A DNA stretch of 64,000 nt from DATBQN01 sp963799925 (GTDB lineage: Bacteria > Acidobacteriota > Thermoanaerobaculia > Multivoradales > UBA5704). Shown here piece after piece: positions 22,192-30,879 of the stretch (position 1 is its first letter; every line of letters starts with the position of its first letter). The stretch lies in NCBI GenBank assembly GCA_963799925.1, contig CAWCYZ010000004.1, positions 806,001-870,000 on the forward strand, written 5' to 3'. The notes beneath the pieces are model-generated. The model made no database searches. It was not told where the DNA came from and was given only the letters and a program-made list of their open reading frames with translations. The position numbers and the translations under genes are program-made.

Positions 22192-22707
22192 TCAATCCTG
22201 GGGGATTTCGTTCTTCTGTCGGGGCTCGGGCGCGCGAGCCTCGCCGGCAGCGGCCGGGCGGGTGAGGCCGCTGTGGAGATAGCGCACCAGCCGGTGGAAG
22301 CCGTCGAGCATCTCGCTCAAGGCCTGCTCCTCCTCGGGCGGCAGCGGCCCGGCGATGCCGAGCGCGCCGTAGACGTCGACCGGCCGCGGCTCGGCCACCT
22401 CGCTCGCCGCCACGGCGGCGAGCGGATAGGTGTCCCAGGCCGCGCGCGACGGCGGCCGCACGAGCGCGTTGGGCCGGCCGTTGACGATCTGGAGCGCGTT
22501 GTGAAGATCGTTCAGATCGCTCTCCAGCGTGTCGAGGAGCTTGTCGAGCGTCTCGAGCGACGGGCGCTGCCGCCCCGTCTCGTAAGCCGAGAGCATGCCT
22601 TTGGTGATACCGGCCGTCGCGGCCACCTGGTACTGCTTCTTGCCCCGCCGCTCGCGCATCCAGCGCAGAGCCGGCCCGAGCCCTGTCAAAACCGATGTAC
22701 GGGCCAC
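22192..22707 (-). CDS. XRE-family helix-turn-helix regulator
   Basis: A 171-residue cytoplasmic DNA-binding protein starting at GTG 22707. Residues about 10-65 form a Cro/CI-type helix-turn-helix (RRGKKQYQVAATAGITKGM, then LSAYETGRQRPSLETLDKLL). The remaining 100 residues are acidic/proline-rich with no recognised sensor domain. It is convergent with the NRPS (50-bp gap) and divergent from the P450, so it could regulate either, but the sequence does not prove this. A good sigma-70-type promoter lies upstream on the same strand (22882-22910). Confidence 0.8.
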   Translation of the reverse strand: MARTSVLTGLGPALRWMRERRGKKQYQVAATAGITKGMLSAYETGRQRPSLETLDKLLDTLESDLNDLHNALQIVNGRPNALVRPPSRAAWDTYPLAAVAASEVAEPRPVDVYGALGIAGPLPPEEEQALSEMLDGFHRLVRYLHSGLTRPAAAGEARAPEPRQKNEIPQD

Positions 22708-23246
22708 TAGATTCTCCTCGCCGCGATCGAGGTCTTCCCCCGTTCCGCCGGGCGCGTCGCGCCGCCGCCGGGACGAGCGATCGCCCGGCGTACGCCGCCG
22801 CGGCGGATCGTCTGCGCGCTCTCCACGGAGGAGAGCGACCAGGCGGGCTGAGCGGAGGAGCCAATCGTCAGCATGCCGACGATCGTAGGCGGTAAAAGGG
22901 CGTAAGTCAAGCGGAAATCCAGGCGGGAATGCGCCTCATTTTCGCGCCGCGAGCTAGCTCTGGAAACCGGGTGCTTGACGGTCCGGAAGCCCCGCTCGAT
23001 CTCGCTCGACCGCCCAGAAAATCGAGGCACCTGGCCGGGTGTCCCGGTACGCGGCGGCCTCAACACTCTCAACCGGAGTCCGCACCCATCGACGCATCCA
23101 TGGCTTCAGCGCGTGCGGCGCGCGCTGGAGCCGCTGGAGCCGCTCGCGCACCTGGCGAGCGTCGCCGGCCACCCGCCTGCGGTCGCCGGCGTGGAGCGGG
23201 TCTCTCGTTCTCTGCCGTTCATCGTCGACTCGCAGGGGGGAAGCAC
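22708..23246. other. Divergent intergenic region between the XRE regulator and the P450
   Basis: This 539-bp gap contains a minus-strand promoter (22882-22910) and a plus-strand TTGACG (22975-22980) without a convincing -10 partner. Open frames crossing it have no ribosome-binding site and no family resemblance. The palindromic or operator content is not obvious by eye. Confidence 0.4.
22882..22910 (-). promoter_or_regulatory. Sigma-70-type promoter for the XRE regulator
   Basis: On the minus strand TTGACT (22905-22910) is followed after exactly 17 bp by TACGAT (22882-22887), one of the best consensus matches in the window. The predicted transcript start near 22875 leaves a leader of about 165 nt before the GTG at 22707. 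The surrounding stretch is visibly AT-richer than its flanks. Confidence 0.6.
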
Positions 23247-24680
23247 ATGAGCGAGGTTTTCGATCGCGCCGACCGATCCGCCACCCGGAGCGCCGGCGGG
23301 GTGCCGGGCCCGCCGGGTTATCCGCTCGTCGGCGCGCTGCCCAAGATGCGCCAGGACCCGCTGCGCTTCCTTCTCGAGGCGGCGAGCCGGTACGGCGACG
23401 TCGTGTCGCTTGGAGGCGTCGGCGCCCAGAAGTACTTCCTGATCACCCACCCGAGCGACATCGAGCGCATCGTCAAGACCGATCACCGCAACTACGTCAA
23501 GGGAGCGAACTTCAAGCTCCTCAAGGGCTTCGTGGGCGAGGGCCTGTTCCTCTCCGAGGGCGATCACTGGCGGCGGCAGCGGCGCCTCATCCAGCCCGCC
23601 TTCCACCTGTCCCGGCTGGCGGCGCTCGGCGGCGTCATGACCGGCGAGACCGCGGTGATGCTGGCGCGCTGGGACGATCTGGCGCGGCGCGGCGAGCCGG
23701 TCGAGCTCGAGCGGGAGATGATGCACCTGTCGCTGCAGATCGCCGTCAAGACCCTGTTCGGCTCGGACCTCGGCGACCGGGCGGACGCCGTCCGCGCCGC
23801 CGTCTCCTTCGCCTTCCGCTACCTCCACGAGCGGGTCTGGGCCATCGCGCCGCTGCCGCCCTGGGTGCCGACGGCCGCCAACCGGCGGTTCCGGCGCGCC
23901 GTCGCGTCGCTCGACGAGATCGTCTACGGGATCATCGCCGAGCGGCGGCGGACCGGCCGCGAGGGGGAGGACGTCCTCTCGATGCTCCTCGCCGCGCGCG
24001 ACGAAGAGACGGGCGAGGGGATGACCGACCGCGAGATCCGCGACGAGGTGATGACCCTCCTCGTCGCCGGCCACGAGTCGGCGGCGCTCACCCTCACCTG
24101 GACGCTCTACCTCGCCTCGCGGCACGGCAGCCTCGAGCGCCGGCTGCACCGCGAGCTCGACGCGGCCCTGGGCGGTCTGGCGCCCGGTTTCGCCGACCTG
24201 CCGAAGCTCGCCTACGCCGGGTTGCTCCTCAAGGAGTCCATGCGCCTCTATCCGGCGTTCTGGATGTTCACCCGCACCCCGCTCGCCGACGACGTCGTCG
24301 GCGGCCACCGCATACCCGCCGGCTCGGTCCTCATCCTCTCCTCCTACGTCACCCATCGCCACCGTGGCTTCTGGCGCAACCCCGAAGGGGTCGATCCCGA
24401 GCGCTTCCTGCCGGAGAACGCCGCCGGGCGGCCGCCCTTCGCCTATTTCCCGTTCGGTGGCGGGCCGCGTCAGTGCATCGGCAACCGTCTGGCGGAGTAC
24501 CAGACATTGATCGTCCTGGCGACGATCGCGCAGCGCTACAGCCTGCACCTCCTGCCGGGCCACCCGGTCGAGCCGCAGGCGACCCTGTCGCTTCGCCCGC
24601 GATACGGCGTGCGGATGACGCTCGAGGCGCGCCAGGCGAGCCCGGTGACCGACCGTGCGTCGGCATCCGTCTACGCCTGA
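23247..24680 (+). CDS. Cytochrome P450
   Basis: Soluble heme-thiolate monooxygenase, 477 residues, starting at ATG 23247. All family marks are present: a proline-rich N-terminal hinge (GGVPGPPGYPLVG), helix C WRRQRR, I-helix oxygen-activation motif AGHESAALT, ExxR in KESMRLYP, and heme loop FGGGPRQCIG with the ligand Cys410. The layout resembles class I bacterial/CYP102-CYP110-like enzymes without a fused reductase, so it needs separate redox partners, none of which is nearby. It lies about 1.1 kb from the NRPS in the same direction and could oxidise the peptide. A house-keeping lipid or terpenoid substrate is equally possible. Confidence 0.92.
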   Translation: MSEVFDRADRSATRSAGGVPGPPGYPLVGALPKMRQDPLRFLLEAASRYGDVVSLGGVGAQKYFLITHPSDIERIVKTDHRNYVKGANFKLLKGFVGEGLFLSEGDHWRRQRRLIQPAFHLSRLAALGGVMTGETAVMLARWDDLARRGEPVELEREMMHLSLQIAVKTLFGSDLGDRADAVRAAVSFAFRYLHERVWAIAPLPPWVPTAANRRFRRAVASLDEIVYGIIAERRRTGREGEDVLSMLLAARDEETGEGMTDREIRDEVMTLLVAGHESAALTLTWTLYLASRHGSLERRLHRELDAALGGLAPGFADLPKLAYAGLLLKESMRLYPAFWMFTRTPLADDVVGGHRIPAGSVLILSSYVTHRHRGFWRNPEGVDPERFLPENAAGRPPFAYFPFGGGPRQCIGNRLAEYQTLIVLATIAQRYSLHLLPGHPVEPQATLSLRPRYGVRMTLEARQASPVTDRASASVYA

Positions 24681-24910
24681 GGGCCGGTCGGGTCGCCGCC
24701 GGCTGTCGCGGACGTGCCGTCCACGGCACCCTACTTTAGATAGAGAGGGTGAGCGGCCCCGGCGTGGTTTGCGGGCTGGCGCCGGCCCTTGATAGAGTGA
24801 CCGGGTACAATGTGTTTGAGCGGCGATCCTCCCGTGCCGGCGCCTGCCGTGGGGTCCCCTCCCAAACCGGATGGCCCCGCCGGCGTGACGCCGGCTCCAA
24901 GGAGCGAGCG

Positions 24911-25333
24911 ATGGGCAAGAAGCTTTTCGTCGGGAATCTTTCATTCGACACCACCAGCGAGCAGCTCTCCGAGCTGTTCACGCGCGCGGGGTCGGTCCAG
25001 TCGGCGATGGTGATGACCGACCGCGCGACCGGGCGCTCGCGCGGCTTCGGCTTCGTCGAGATGAGCACGGATGACGAAGCGCAGAAGGCGGTCACCGAGT
25101 TCAACGGCAAGGAGTTCCAGGGCCGCAACCTGAACGTCGACGTGGCCCGCGAGCGCACTCCCGGCGCGCCGCGCGACTTCTCGCCGCGGCCCTCGCGCGG
25201 GCCCTCGCCCAGCCCGGACTTCGATTTCGATCCGCGCGGCGGCGGCGGCGGCGGGTTCAACTCGGCGCCCACCAAGCCGCGCAAGGAAGGCGGCAGCCGC
25301 CGCAACCTCCGGGCGCGCAAGCGCAGCCTGTAG
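24911..25333 (+). CDS. RRM-domain RNA-binding protein
   Basis: A 140-residue single-RRM protein of the cyanobacterial/acidobacterial Rbp type. Residues 1-80 hold RNP2 (LFVGNL) and RNP1 (RGFGFVEM). The tail is a low-complexity glycine- and arginine-rich region (about 85-140) ending RRNLRARKRSL, typical for RNA chaperone-like proteins. The ATG at 24911 was chosen because the conserved MGKKLFVGNL begins there. Members commonly respond to cold or other stress. The 230-bp upstream gap has a -10-like TACAAT at 24806-24811 but no well-spaced -35, and would form a leader of about 90 nt. Confidence 0.9.
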   Translation: MGKKLFVGNLSFDTTSEQLSELFTRAGSVQSAMVMTDRATGRSRGFGFVEMSTDDEAQKAVTEFNGKEFQGRNLNVDVARERTPGAPRDFSPRPSRGPSPSPDFDFDPRGGGGGGFNSAPTKPRKEGGSRRNLRARKRSL

Positions 25334-25472
25334 TCGGCTCGCCCGCCCGCCCGCCGAGCGGGCCGGCCGGCGTCGCCGGCCGCCGCGGCCGACTGAATCC
25401 CCGCCGGTCGGTGCCGCCCACCTCGGTCACGACCGTGCGCCGACCCCCTCCCGGAGCCCGCCCCGAGGAACC

Positions 25473-26714
25473 ATGAGCACAGCCGAGATCGCCACTCCCG
25501 CGGCGCTGGACCTCCACTTCGCCCGCCGCCATTTCCCCGCCCTGGCCTCCGGCTTCGCCTTTTTCGACAACGCCGGCGGCTCGCAGGTCCTCGCCGCAGT
25601 CGCCGACGCCGTCCGCGACTACCTGCTCACCTCGAACGTCCAGCTCGGCGCCTCCTACGAGGTGTCGCAGCGCGCCACCGAGCGGGTCGCGGCCGGGGTC
25701 GGCGCCGCCGCGGCGCTGATGAATGCCGACCGCGGGGAGATCGTCCTCGGCGGCTCGACCACCCAGCTCCTGGCGAACCTCGGGCGGGCGATGGCGCCGA
25801 GCCTCGGGCCGGGCGACGAAGTCGTGGTCACCAACGCCGACCACGAGTCGAACGTCGGTCCCTGGGCGCGACTTGCCGAGCGCGGCGTGACCCTCCGCGT
25901 CTGGGAGGTCGAGCCGGAGACCCAGGAGCTGTCGATCGAGCGGCTCGCCGGGCTGCTCGGCGAGCGCACCCGGCTCCTCTGCATGCCGCACGTCTCGAAC
26001 GTCATCGGCAGCATCCATCCCGTGGCGGCGGCGGTGCGCCTGGCGCACGCGGCGGGAGCGCGGGTCCTGGTCGACGGCGTCGCCTACGCGCCGCACCGCG
26101 CCATCGACGTGCGGGCCCTGGACGTCGACTTCTACGTCGTTTCCTTCTACAAGATCTTCGGGCCGCACAACGCGGCGCTCTACGGCCAGCGCGAGCGGCT
26201 GGTCGAGCTCGCCGGCATCAACCATTTCTTCTTCGGCCCGGAGGCCATCCCAGCCAAGCTGCAGCCCGGCGGCCCCACCTACGAGCTCGCCGCCGGCCTG
26301 CCGCCGGTGCTCGCCTACCTCGAGGAGCTCGGCGGGGAGGTGGCGCCGGGGTCCGCTCGGCCGCTCGCCGCCGCCTTCGCGGCCATCGCCGCCCACGAGG
26401 AGCGCCTCGCCGCGCCGCTGCTCGATTTCCTCGCCGGCCGCCGGGGCGTCCGCATCCTGGGCCGCCGCGAGGCCGACCGGCGCGCCCGCGTCGCCACGGT
26501 GAGCTTCACGGTCGCGGGGAAGCGGCCGGAGGAGGTCACCTCTCATCTCGATCGCTTCGGCATCGGCGCCCGCCACGGCGACTTCTACGCCCGCCGACTG
26601 GTGACGGCGCTCGGCCTCGCCGAGCAGGGCGGCGTCGTCCGCATCTCGATGGCGCACTACAACACCGCCGACGAGGTGGCCAAGGTCATCCGCCATCTCG
26701 ACGAGATCCTCTAG
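25473..26714 (+). CDS. Class V aminotransferase / cysteine-desulfurase-like PLP enzyme
   Basis: A 413-residue PLP enzyme of fold type I. The Schiff-base lysine is K227 in SFYKIFGPHN, and the PLP-pyridine aspartate is in VDGVAYAPH. Other marks are the N-terminal FFDNAGGSQ and the phosphate-binding GGSTTQ and NADHESNVG. This matches the 'cysteine desulfurase-like' subfamily, which often lacks a conserved desulfurase cysteine loop, so the substrate is not certain. It follows the RRM gene by 139 bp in the same direction, with no obvious functional link. Nothing suggests an Fe-S assembly operon around it. Confidence 0.85.
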   Translation: MSTAEIATPAALDLHFARRHFPALASGFAFFDNAGGSQVLAAVADAVRDYLLTSNVQLGASYEVSQRATERVAAGVGAAAALMNADRGEIVLGGSTTQLLANLGRAMAPSLGPGDEVVVTNADHESNVGPWARLAERGVTLRVWEVEPETQELSIERLAGLLGERTRLLCMPHVSNVIGSIHPVAAAVRLAHAAGARVLVDGVAYAPHRAIDVRALDVDFYVVSFYKIFGPHNAALYGQRERLVELAGINHFFFGPEAIPAKLQPGGPTYELAAGLPPVLAYLEELGGEVAPGSARPLAAAFAAIAAHEERLAAPLLDFLAGRRGVRILGRREADRRARVATVSFTVAGKRPEEVTSHLDRFGIGARHGDFYARRLVTALGLAEQGGVVRISMAHYNTADEVAKVIRHLDEIL

Positions 26715-26750
26715 CGGATCGGCGCCAATTCGGCGTCGCCGGCTCGCGGC

Positions 26751-26951
26751 GCGCGTCGCGGTTCGTCCAGGCGCGTCGCGGTTCGTCCGGGCGCGTCGCG
26801 GTTCGTCCAGGCGTCGCGCGGCTGGCCCAGGCGCGTCGCGGGAGAGCCAGCCGCGTCGCGCCTGGCCCAGGGCACGTCGCGGTTGGCCCAGGCGTCGCGC
26901 GGCTAGGCCAGGCGCGTCGCGGGAGAGCCAGCCGCGTCGCGCCCGGCCCAG
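26751..26951. repeat. Tandem array, 10 units of 20 bp with a higher-order duplication
   Basis: Ten units follow the pattern GCGCGTCGCGGTTCGTCCAG, starting at 26751, 26771, 26791, 26811, 26831, 26851, 26871 (21 bp), 26892, 26912 and 26932. The first three are nearly identical. Units 26811-26870 recur as 26892-26951 with about 3 differences in 60 bp, so an 81-bp block was duplicated. The period is not a multiple of three, which argues against coding. Confidence 0.75.
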
Positions 26952-27433
26952 GGCACGCGTGCCCTGACTCTCCCGCGCGTCGGCTGGCCCAGCCGCGACG
27001 CGGCTCGCCTTCCGCAGCGGCGGCTCGCCTTCCGCAACGGCGGCTCGACGAGCCGCGCCTTGTTTCGCGCTCCGTCGCGAGGCGAGGCGCTGCCGCTCGG
27101 CGGCTGGCCCTCCGCACGAGCAGGATGTCTTCGACACCGCAGGGGACCACTATGGGAAGGATGCCGCCAGAAACCACGCGTGTTCCGCGCGCTGTCGCCA
27201 AAGAACGCCAAGTTTGAAGGAGCGTAGGGGCGACCCCCGTGGTCGCCCGTCGGCCGCCTCACGCGCTACCTCGAGCAGTCGAGGCATGACCCGCGGCTGC
27301 GGTTCGCGTCATGAATCCGCGGGACGCCTGCTGGTCTCCGGGGCGAGAAACGAGGAAACCGGCTGGAGCCGCCCGAGACACGGACAGAAGGCTAGCGAGC
27401 CCGCGGCTTGCCCCGCCGGCGGCGCGACTCCTG

Positions 27434-27452
27434 TAGAATTCAAGAAATTCTA
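27434..27452 (+). promoter_or_regulatory. Possible -10 box and small inverted repeat upstream of lodA
   Basis: TAGAAT (27434-27439) is embedded in an inverted repeat AGAATT-CAAGA-AATTCT about 75 bp before the lodA start. TTGCCC (27408-27413) is the nearest -35-like element, but the spacing of 20 bp is long. It stands out as the only AT-rich patch in the region. Confidence 0.35.
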
Positions 27453-27522
27453 ATCAGCGTCGGCTCGCCCGCCGGTTGCCCTGACGGCGAGGAGTTGCCG
27501 ACCGCACCCGAGGGAGATCCCC

Positions 27523-29541
27523 ATGGCCGACAGCCAACGCATCGCCCGCTGCGTCATCCACCCCGCGATCGGCATCGCGCGCGTCGGCAACGCGCCGGCC
27601 GATGAGTACTATCTCGCGCCGGAGGTGCCGGGCCGCGCCGCCGATCCCGCGCCCGGCGGGTTCAAGAACGCGAAGGGCGAGGTGCGCAAGGAGGCCGCCC
27701 GCTTCCGCGTCTACGGCTACGCCGCCGACGGCCGGGTCGTCCGCGAGATCACCGCCGAGGAGGCGGAGATCGTCTGGGAGGTCCACCTCGCCAACCGCAA
27801 GGCGGCCTGGTACCAGTTCGCCAACGCCATGGACCTCAAGCAGTACGCGCTGTCGACCCCCTACCGCAACGGCACCATCGCCGGCGGCCTGCGCCAGGGC
27901 CTGGTGATCGACCCCGGCGCCGTGGCGATCTCCGGGCGCGGCGCGAGCGGGCCGCAGTACCGCTTCGACCAGGGCTTCGTCCGCTTCGGCAACGGCGGCC
28001 CGGTCCAGGTGCCGTTGGGCGAGCTGCGGACGGACGAGATGGGTCGGCTCCTGGTCCTCGGCGGCGCCGGGCATTCGGCCTCCGCGGCCAACCAGCCGGC
28101 GGTCACCTTCGCCAACAACGACGGCTGGTACGACGACGTCGCGGACGGCCCGGTGCGGGCGACCGTCCGCATCGCCGGCCAGCCCGAGATGACCGCCGAG
28201 CCGGCGATGGTCGCCGTGACGCCGCCCAACTTCGGCCCCGGCCTGCACGGGGTGGTGACGCTCTACGACGTGGTCTACGACCTCTTCCGGCGCCAGGGCT
28301 GGGTCGAGGCGCCGCCGCGGGTGAGCTTCTGGGAGGACGTCTTCCCGATCCTCGCGCGGCTGGTCGAGAGCCAGTGGGTCAACCTGGGGGCCTACATCCT
28401 CTTCGGCCCGGGCTCGCCGGGCGACCTGCTGGAGCCCGAGCGCCTCGCCCGGCTCGCCGACCCCGGCGAGGCCGCGCGGGCCGAGCGCCAGCGGGTCTTC
28501 GGCTGGTTCCGCCAGCCTCCCGCGCCGTGGGACTCGCCGGCGCCGCGCGCCGAGCTGCCACCGCCGCAGCCCTCCCTCCAGCCGCCCTTCTACGGCGACG
28601 GCTTCGGCGAGTACCAGGACCTCGCCATCGACGAGCTGGCCCTGACCGAGACCCAGCACGAGCGGCTGCGGCGCTGGGCGGCGGGCGATTTCGTCCCCGG
28701 CGAGCGGCGCGAGCCGGCGCGCGCCCTCGACGACCTTCCCCTCGCCGAACGGCCGGCGGCCCTCGACCGGGCGCCGCTCGAGGACTGCCTGGGTGGCCCC
28801 TTCCATCCCGGCATCGAGCTGACGTGGCCCATGCGGGTGCCGCGCATGTGGCGGCCGCCGGCGACCGCGGGCGGCCGCCTGTTCCGCTTGCACATCCTGC
28901 CCGCCGGCGAGCCCCCGCGGGACGACTTCGGGCCGGTGCTGACCCCCGCCGCCTGCCTCGCGCCCGACGGTCCGCTCGCCGCCAGCGGACCGGGCACTCT
29001 CACCCGCTGGCTGGGCATCCCCTGGCAGACCGACGAGGCGAGCTGCCTCGCCGGCTACGACGCCTCCGCCTACCTCCCGCTGCCGTCCTTCTGGGCGGCG
29101 CGGGTGCCCAACGACGTGCTGAGCCAGCAGGCGTTCGAGCGCGCCACCGACCGCGGCCTGCCGCACGTCCAGCGGCTGAAGCACCTGGCGCACCGCCAGT
29201 TCTGGCTGCGCGACCTCCAGGGCTCCGGCTACCAGGCGCGCATCAACAACATGGTGAAGCAGTGGAGCCTGACCGGCATCGTCGCCGAGCAGGCGGCGCC
29301 GCCGGGCGAGGAGGCGCCCGGCTTTCCGCCGCGCTACTGGGTGGAGACCGCCCGCGACCCCTCGTTCAGCAACGCCGATCCCACCTGGCGCGAGCTGCTG
29401 ATCGTCGAGGGCGCCGAGCCGCGCACCCCGCTGCTGCGCCAGGCGGCGACGCCGCTCGTGGAGCTCGCCGCCGAGCGGGAGGAGCGGCCGGCCGAGGTCG
29501 TCCATCCGCTGCGCCGCGGCGTCCGGCAGGACCAGCGCTGA
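27523..29541 (+). CDS. lodA: LodA/GoxA-like cysteine tryptophylquinone oxidase
   Basis: A 672-residue protein of the LodA family, quinoprotein oxidases that oxidise lysine (LodA) or glycine (GoxA), releasing ammonia and hydrogen peroxide. It has the family N-terminus (RCVIHPAIGIARVGNAPADE) and no signal peptide. In LodA the cofactor is built from Cys516 and Trp581. The counterparts here are likely Cys508 (in WQTDEASC) and Trp561 (in FWLRDLQG), with the conserved FWAARVPNDVL between them. The start is at ATG 27523. The next gene, the flavoprotein partner needed for cofactor maturation in known systems, starts 11 bp downstream. The substrate cannot be read from sequence. Peroxide made by such enzymes is often antimicrobial. 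Confidence 0.85.
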   Translation: MADSQRIARCVIHPAIGIARVGNAPADEYYLAPEVPGRAADPAPGGFKNAKGEVRKEAARFRVYGYAADGRVVREITAEEAEIVWEVHLANRKAAWYQFANAMDLKQYALSTPYRNGTIAGGLRQGLVIDPGAVAISGRGASGPQYRFDQGFVRFGNGGPVQVPLGELRTDEMGRLLVLGGAGHSASAANQPAVTFANNDGWYDDVADGPVRATVRIAGQPEMTAEPAMVAVTPPNFGPGLHGVVTLYDVVYDLFRRQGWVEAPPRVSFWEDVFPILARLVESQWVNLGAYILFGPGSPGDLLEPERLARLADPGEAARAERQRVFGWFRQPPAPWDSPAPRAELPPPQPSLQPPFYGDGFGEYQDLAIDELALTETQHERLRRWAAGDFVPGERREPARALDDLPLAERPAALDRAPLEDCLGGPFHPGIELTWPMRVPRMWRPPATAGGRLFRLHILPAGEPPRDDFGPVLTPAACLAPDGPLAASGPGTLTRWLGIPWQTDEASCLAGYDASAYLPLPSFWAARVPNDVLSQQAFERATDRGLPHVQRLKHLAHRQFWLRDLQGSGYQARINNMVKQWSLTGIVAEQAAPPGEEAPGFPPRYWVETARDPSFSNADPTWRELLIVEGAEPRTPLLRQAATPLVELAAEREERPAEVVHPLRRGVRQDQR

Positions 29542-29552
29542 CGGCGGAGAGC

Positions 29553-30740
29553 GTGCCGCGGGTGGCGATCGCCGGCGGCGGTCCGGCCGGCGCGGTCGCC
29601 GCCCTCGTCCTGGCGCGCCGCGGCGTCCAGGCCACGGTGCTCGAGGCCGGCGCCGCGCCGGCCCTGAAGGTCGGCGAGACCCTGCCGCCCAGCCTGGCGC
29701 CGCTGCTCGACGAGCTCGGGCTCGCCGGCGCGCTCCAGGCGGACGGCCATCACCTCCGGTCGCAGGGGAACCGTTCCTTCTGGGGCGCGCCGCGGGCCCG
29801 CGAGAGCCCCTTCCTCGCCAACCCGTACGGCGCCGGCTGGCACGTCGACCGCCGCCGCTTCGAGGCGCGGCTGGCCGCCGCCGCCCGCGATGCCGGGGCC
29901 GAGTGGCGCTGGGGCTGCCGCGTCGAGCGCGTCGAGCCCACCGCCCGCCGCGCCGCGGGAGCGCCGCGCTGGCGCCTCACCGTCGCCGCCGTCGAGGATC
30001 GGGAGGCGGAGGCCGATCGAGAGCCCGAGGCGGAGCGCCGCGCGTGCCGGCGCGAGGCGCTGGAGGCGGACTTCGTGGCCGACGCCACGGGACGCCTCTC
30101 CCGCCTCGCCCGCTCGCTCGGCGCCCGGCGGGTGCGCTACGACCGCCTGGTGGGCATCGCCGCGCTCCTCGCCAGCCCCACCCCCGCCGCCGACACCTAC
30201 ACCCAGGTCGAGGCGACGCCGGACGGCTGGTGGTACTCGGCCCTCCTCGCCGACGGCCGGCTGGCGGTGGCGCTGATGGGTGACGGCGACCTCCTCGCCC
30301 GCCCGCTCCTCGGCGCCCGTCCCGACTCCGCCGCCTGGTGGGCGCTGCTGCGGCGCACGGCGGCGACGCGGGAACGGGTGGAGGCCCACGGCTACCGGCC
30401 GGCGCCGCTCCACGCGCTGCCGGCGGAGAGCTCGCGCCTCGACGCCATCGCCGGCCCCGCCTGGCTGGCCTTGGGCGACGCCGCGGCCGCCTACGACCCG
30501 CTCTCGTCGCACGGCGTCGCCTCGGCCATGGGCTCGGGTTTCTACGCCGGCCACGCCATCGCCGACCTCCTCGCCGGCCGCGACGACGCCCGCCTCGCCT
30601 ATCTCGACCTCCTGCAGACGGCCTACGGGACCTACCTCGATCTCCTGCGCGAGCAGTACGCCGGCGAGCGCCGCTGGCCGGACGCCGCGTTCTGGCGCCG
30701 CCGGCACGCGCCGGCCTTCGGGCTCGAAGCGCTGCCCTGA
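29553..30740 (+). CDS. lodB: LodB-like FAD-dependent oxidoreductase
   Basis: A 395-residue flavoprotein of the halogenase/LodB-like group. The Rossmann motif VAIAGGGPAGAVAAL lies at the N-terminus, GETLPPSLAPLL follows, and DATGRLSR and LGDAAAAYDPLSSHG are the second and third FAD motifs. In the LodA/LodB pair LodB is required for post-translational formation of the quinone. The GTG at 29553 gives the canonical N-terminus; a CTG at 29538 overlapping the lodA stop is an alternative. The last codons and stop (30732-30740) lie inside a 43-bp repeat that recurs at 31574. The adjacency to lodA supports the assignment. Confidence 0.85.
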   Translation: MPRVAIAGGGPAGAVAALVLARRGVQATVLEAGAAPALKVGETLPPSLAPLLDELGLAGALQADGHHLRSQGNRSFWGAPRARESPFLANPYGAGWHVDRRRFEARLAAAARDAGAEWRWGCRVERVEPTARRAAGAPRWRLTVAAVEDREAEADREPEAERRACRREALEADFVADATGRLSRLARSLGARRVRYDRLVGIAALLASPTPAADTYTQVEATPDGWWYSALLADGRLAVALMGDGDLLARPLLGARPDSAAWWALLRRTAATRERVEAHGYRPAPLHALPAESSRLDAIAGPAWLALGDAAAAYDPLSSHGVASAMGSGFYAGHAIADLLAGRDDARLAYLDLLQTAYGTYLDLLREQYAGERRWPDAAFWRRRHAPAFGLEALP

Positions 30741-30773
30741 AAAACGCTGGTTTCTGGGCCGGGACCGCACGCG
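30731..30773 (+). repeat. 43-bp dispersed repeat, copy 1
   Basis: This sequence covers the last three codons and stop of lodB plus 33 bp downstream. It matches 31574-31616 at 41 of 43 positions in the same orientation, and the two copies bracket the secreted jelly-roll gene. Confidence 0.8.
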
Positions 30774-30807
30774 ATCGAGCGGAGCGCCGGTGGGGGCTTG
30801 CGGGGCG

Positions 30808-30829
30808 TATAATGCTGTAGTAGCATTAT
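30808..30829 (+). promoter_or_regulatory. Consensus -10 box overlapped by a perfect inverted repeat
   Basis: TATAAT at 30808-30813 is a perfect -10 box. It overlaps the inverted repeat ATAATGCT-GTAGT-AGCATTAT (30809-30829, 8-bp arms). No good -35 lies 16-18 bp upstream, so transcription may need an activator, or the palindrome is a repressor site. It sits about 50-70 bp before the secreted protein gene. Confidence 0.55.
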
Positions 30830-30879
30830 TCCAGTCTCGCTGATGTCGGTGTCTCATAACCAGAAAGGAGTGTATGAGG

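Larger units (their letters stand above)
26715..27522. other. 808-bp intergenic region with a 20-bp tandem array
   Basis: No credible gene lies between the aminotransferase and lodA. The first part holds the tandem array described separately. After it come further repeats of about 20 bp containing GGCTCGCCTTCCGCA (27001-27040). The last 300 bp are unremarkable until the AT-richer lodA upstream segment near 27434-27451. Open frames on the minus strand through the array simply translate the repeat. Confidence 0.5.

Noticed and set aside
24789..24811. Promoter TTGATA ... TACAAT before the RRM gene
   Set aside because: The two boxes are separated by only 11 bp; TACAAT alone may still be a -10.
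26686..27201. Minus-strand frame through the 20-bp array
   Set aside because: It only translates the repeat, has no ribosome-binding site, and the 20-bp period is incompatible with a repeated peptide.
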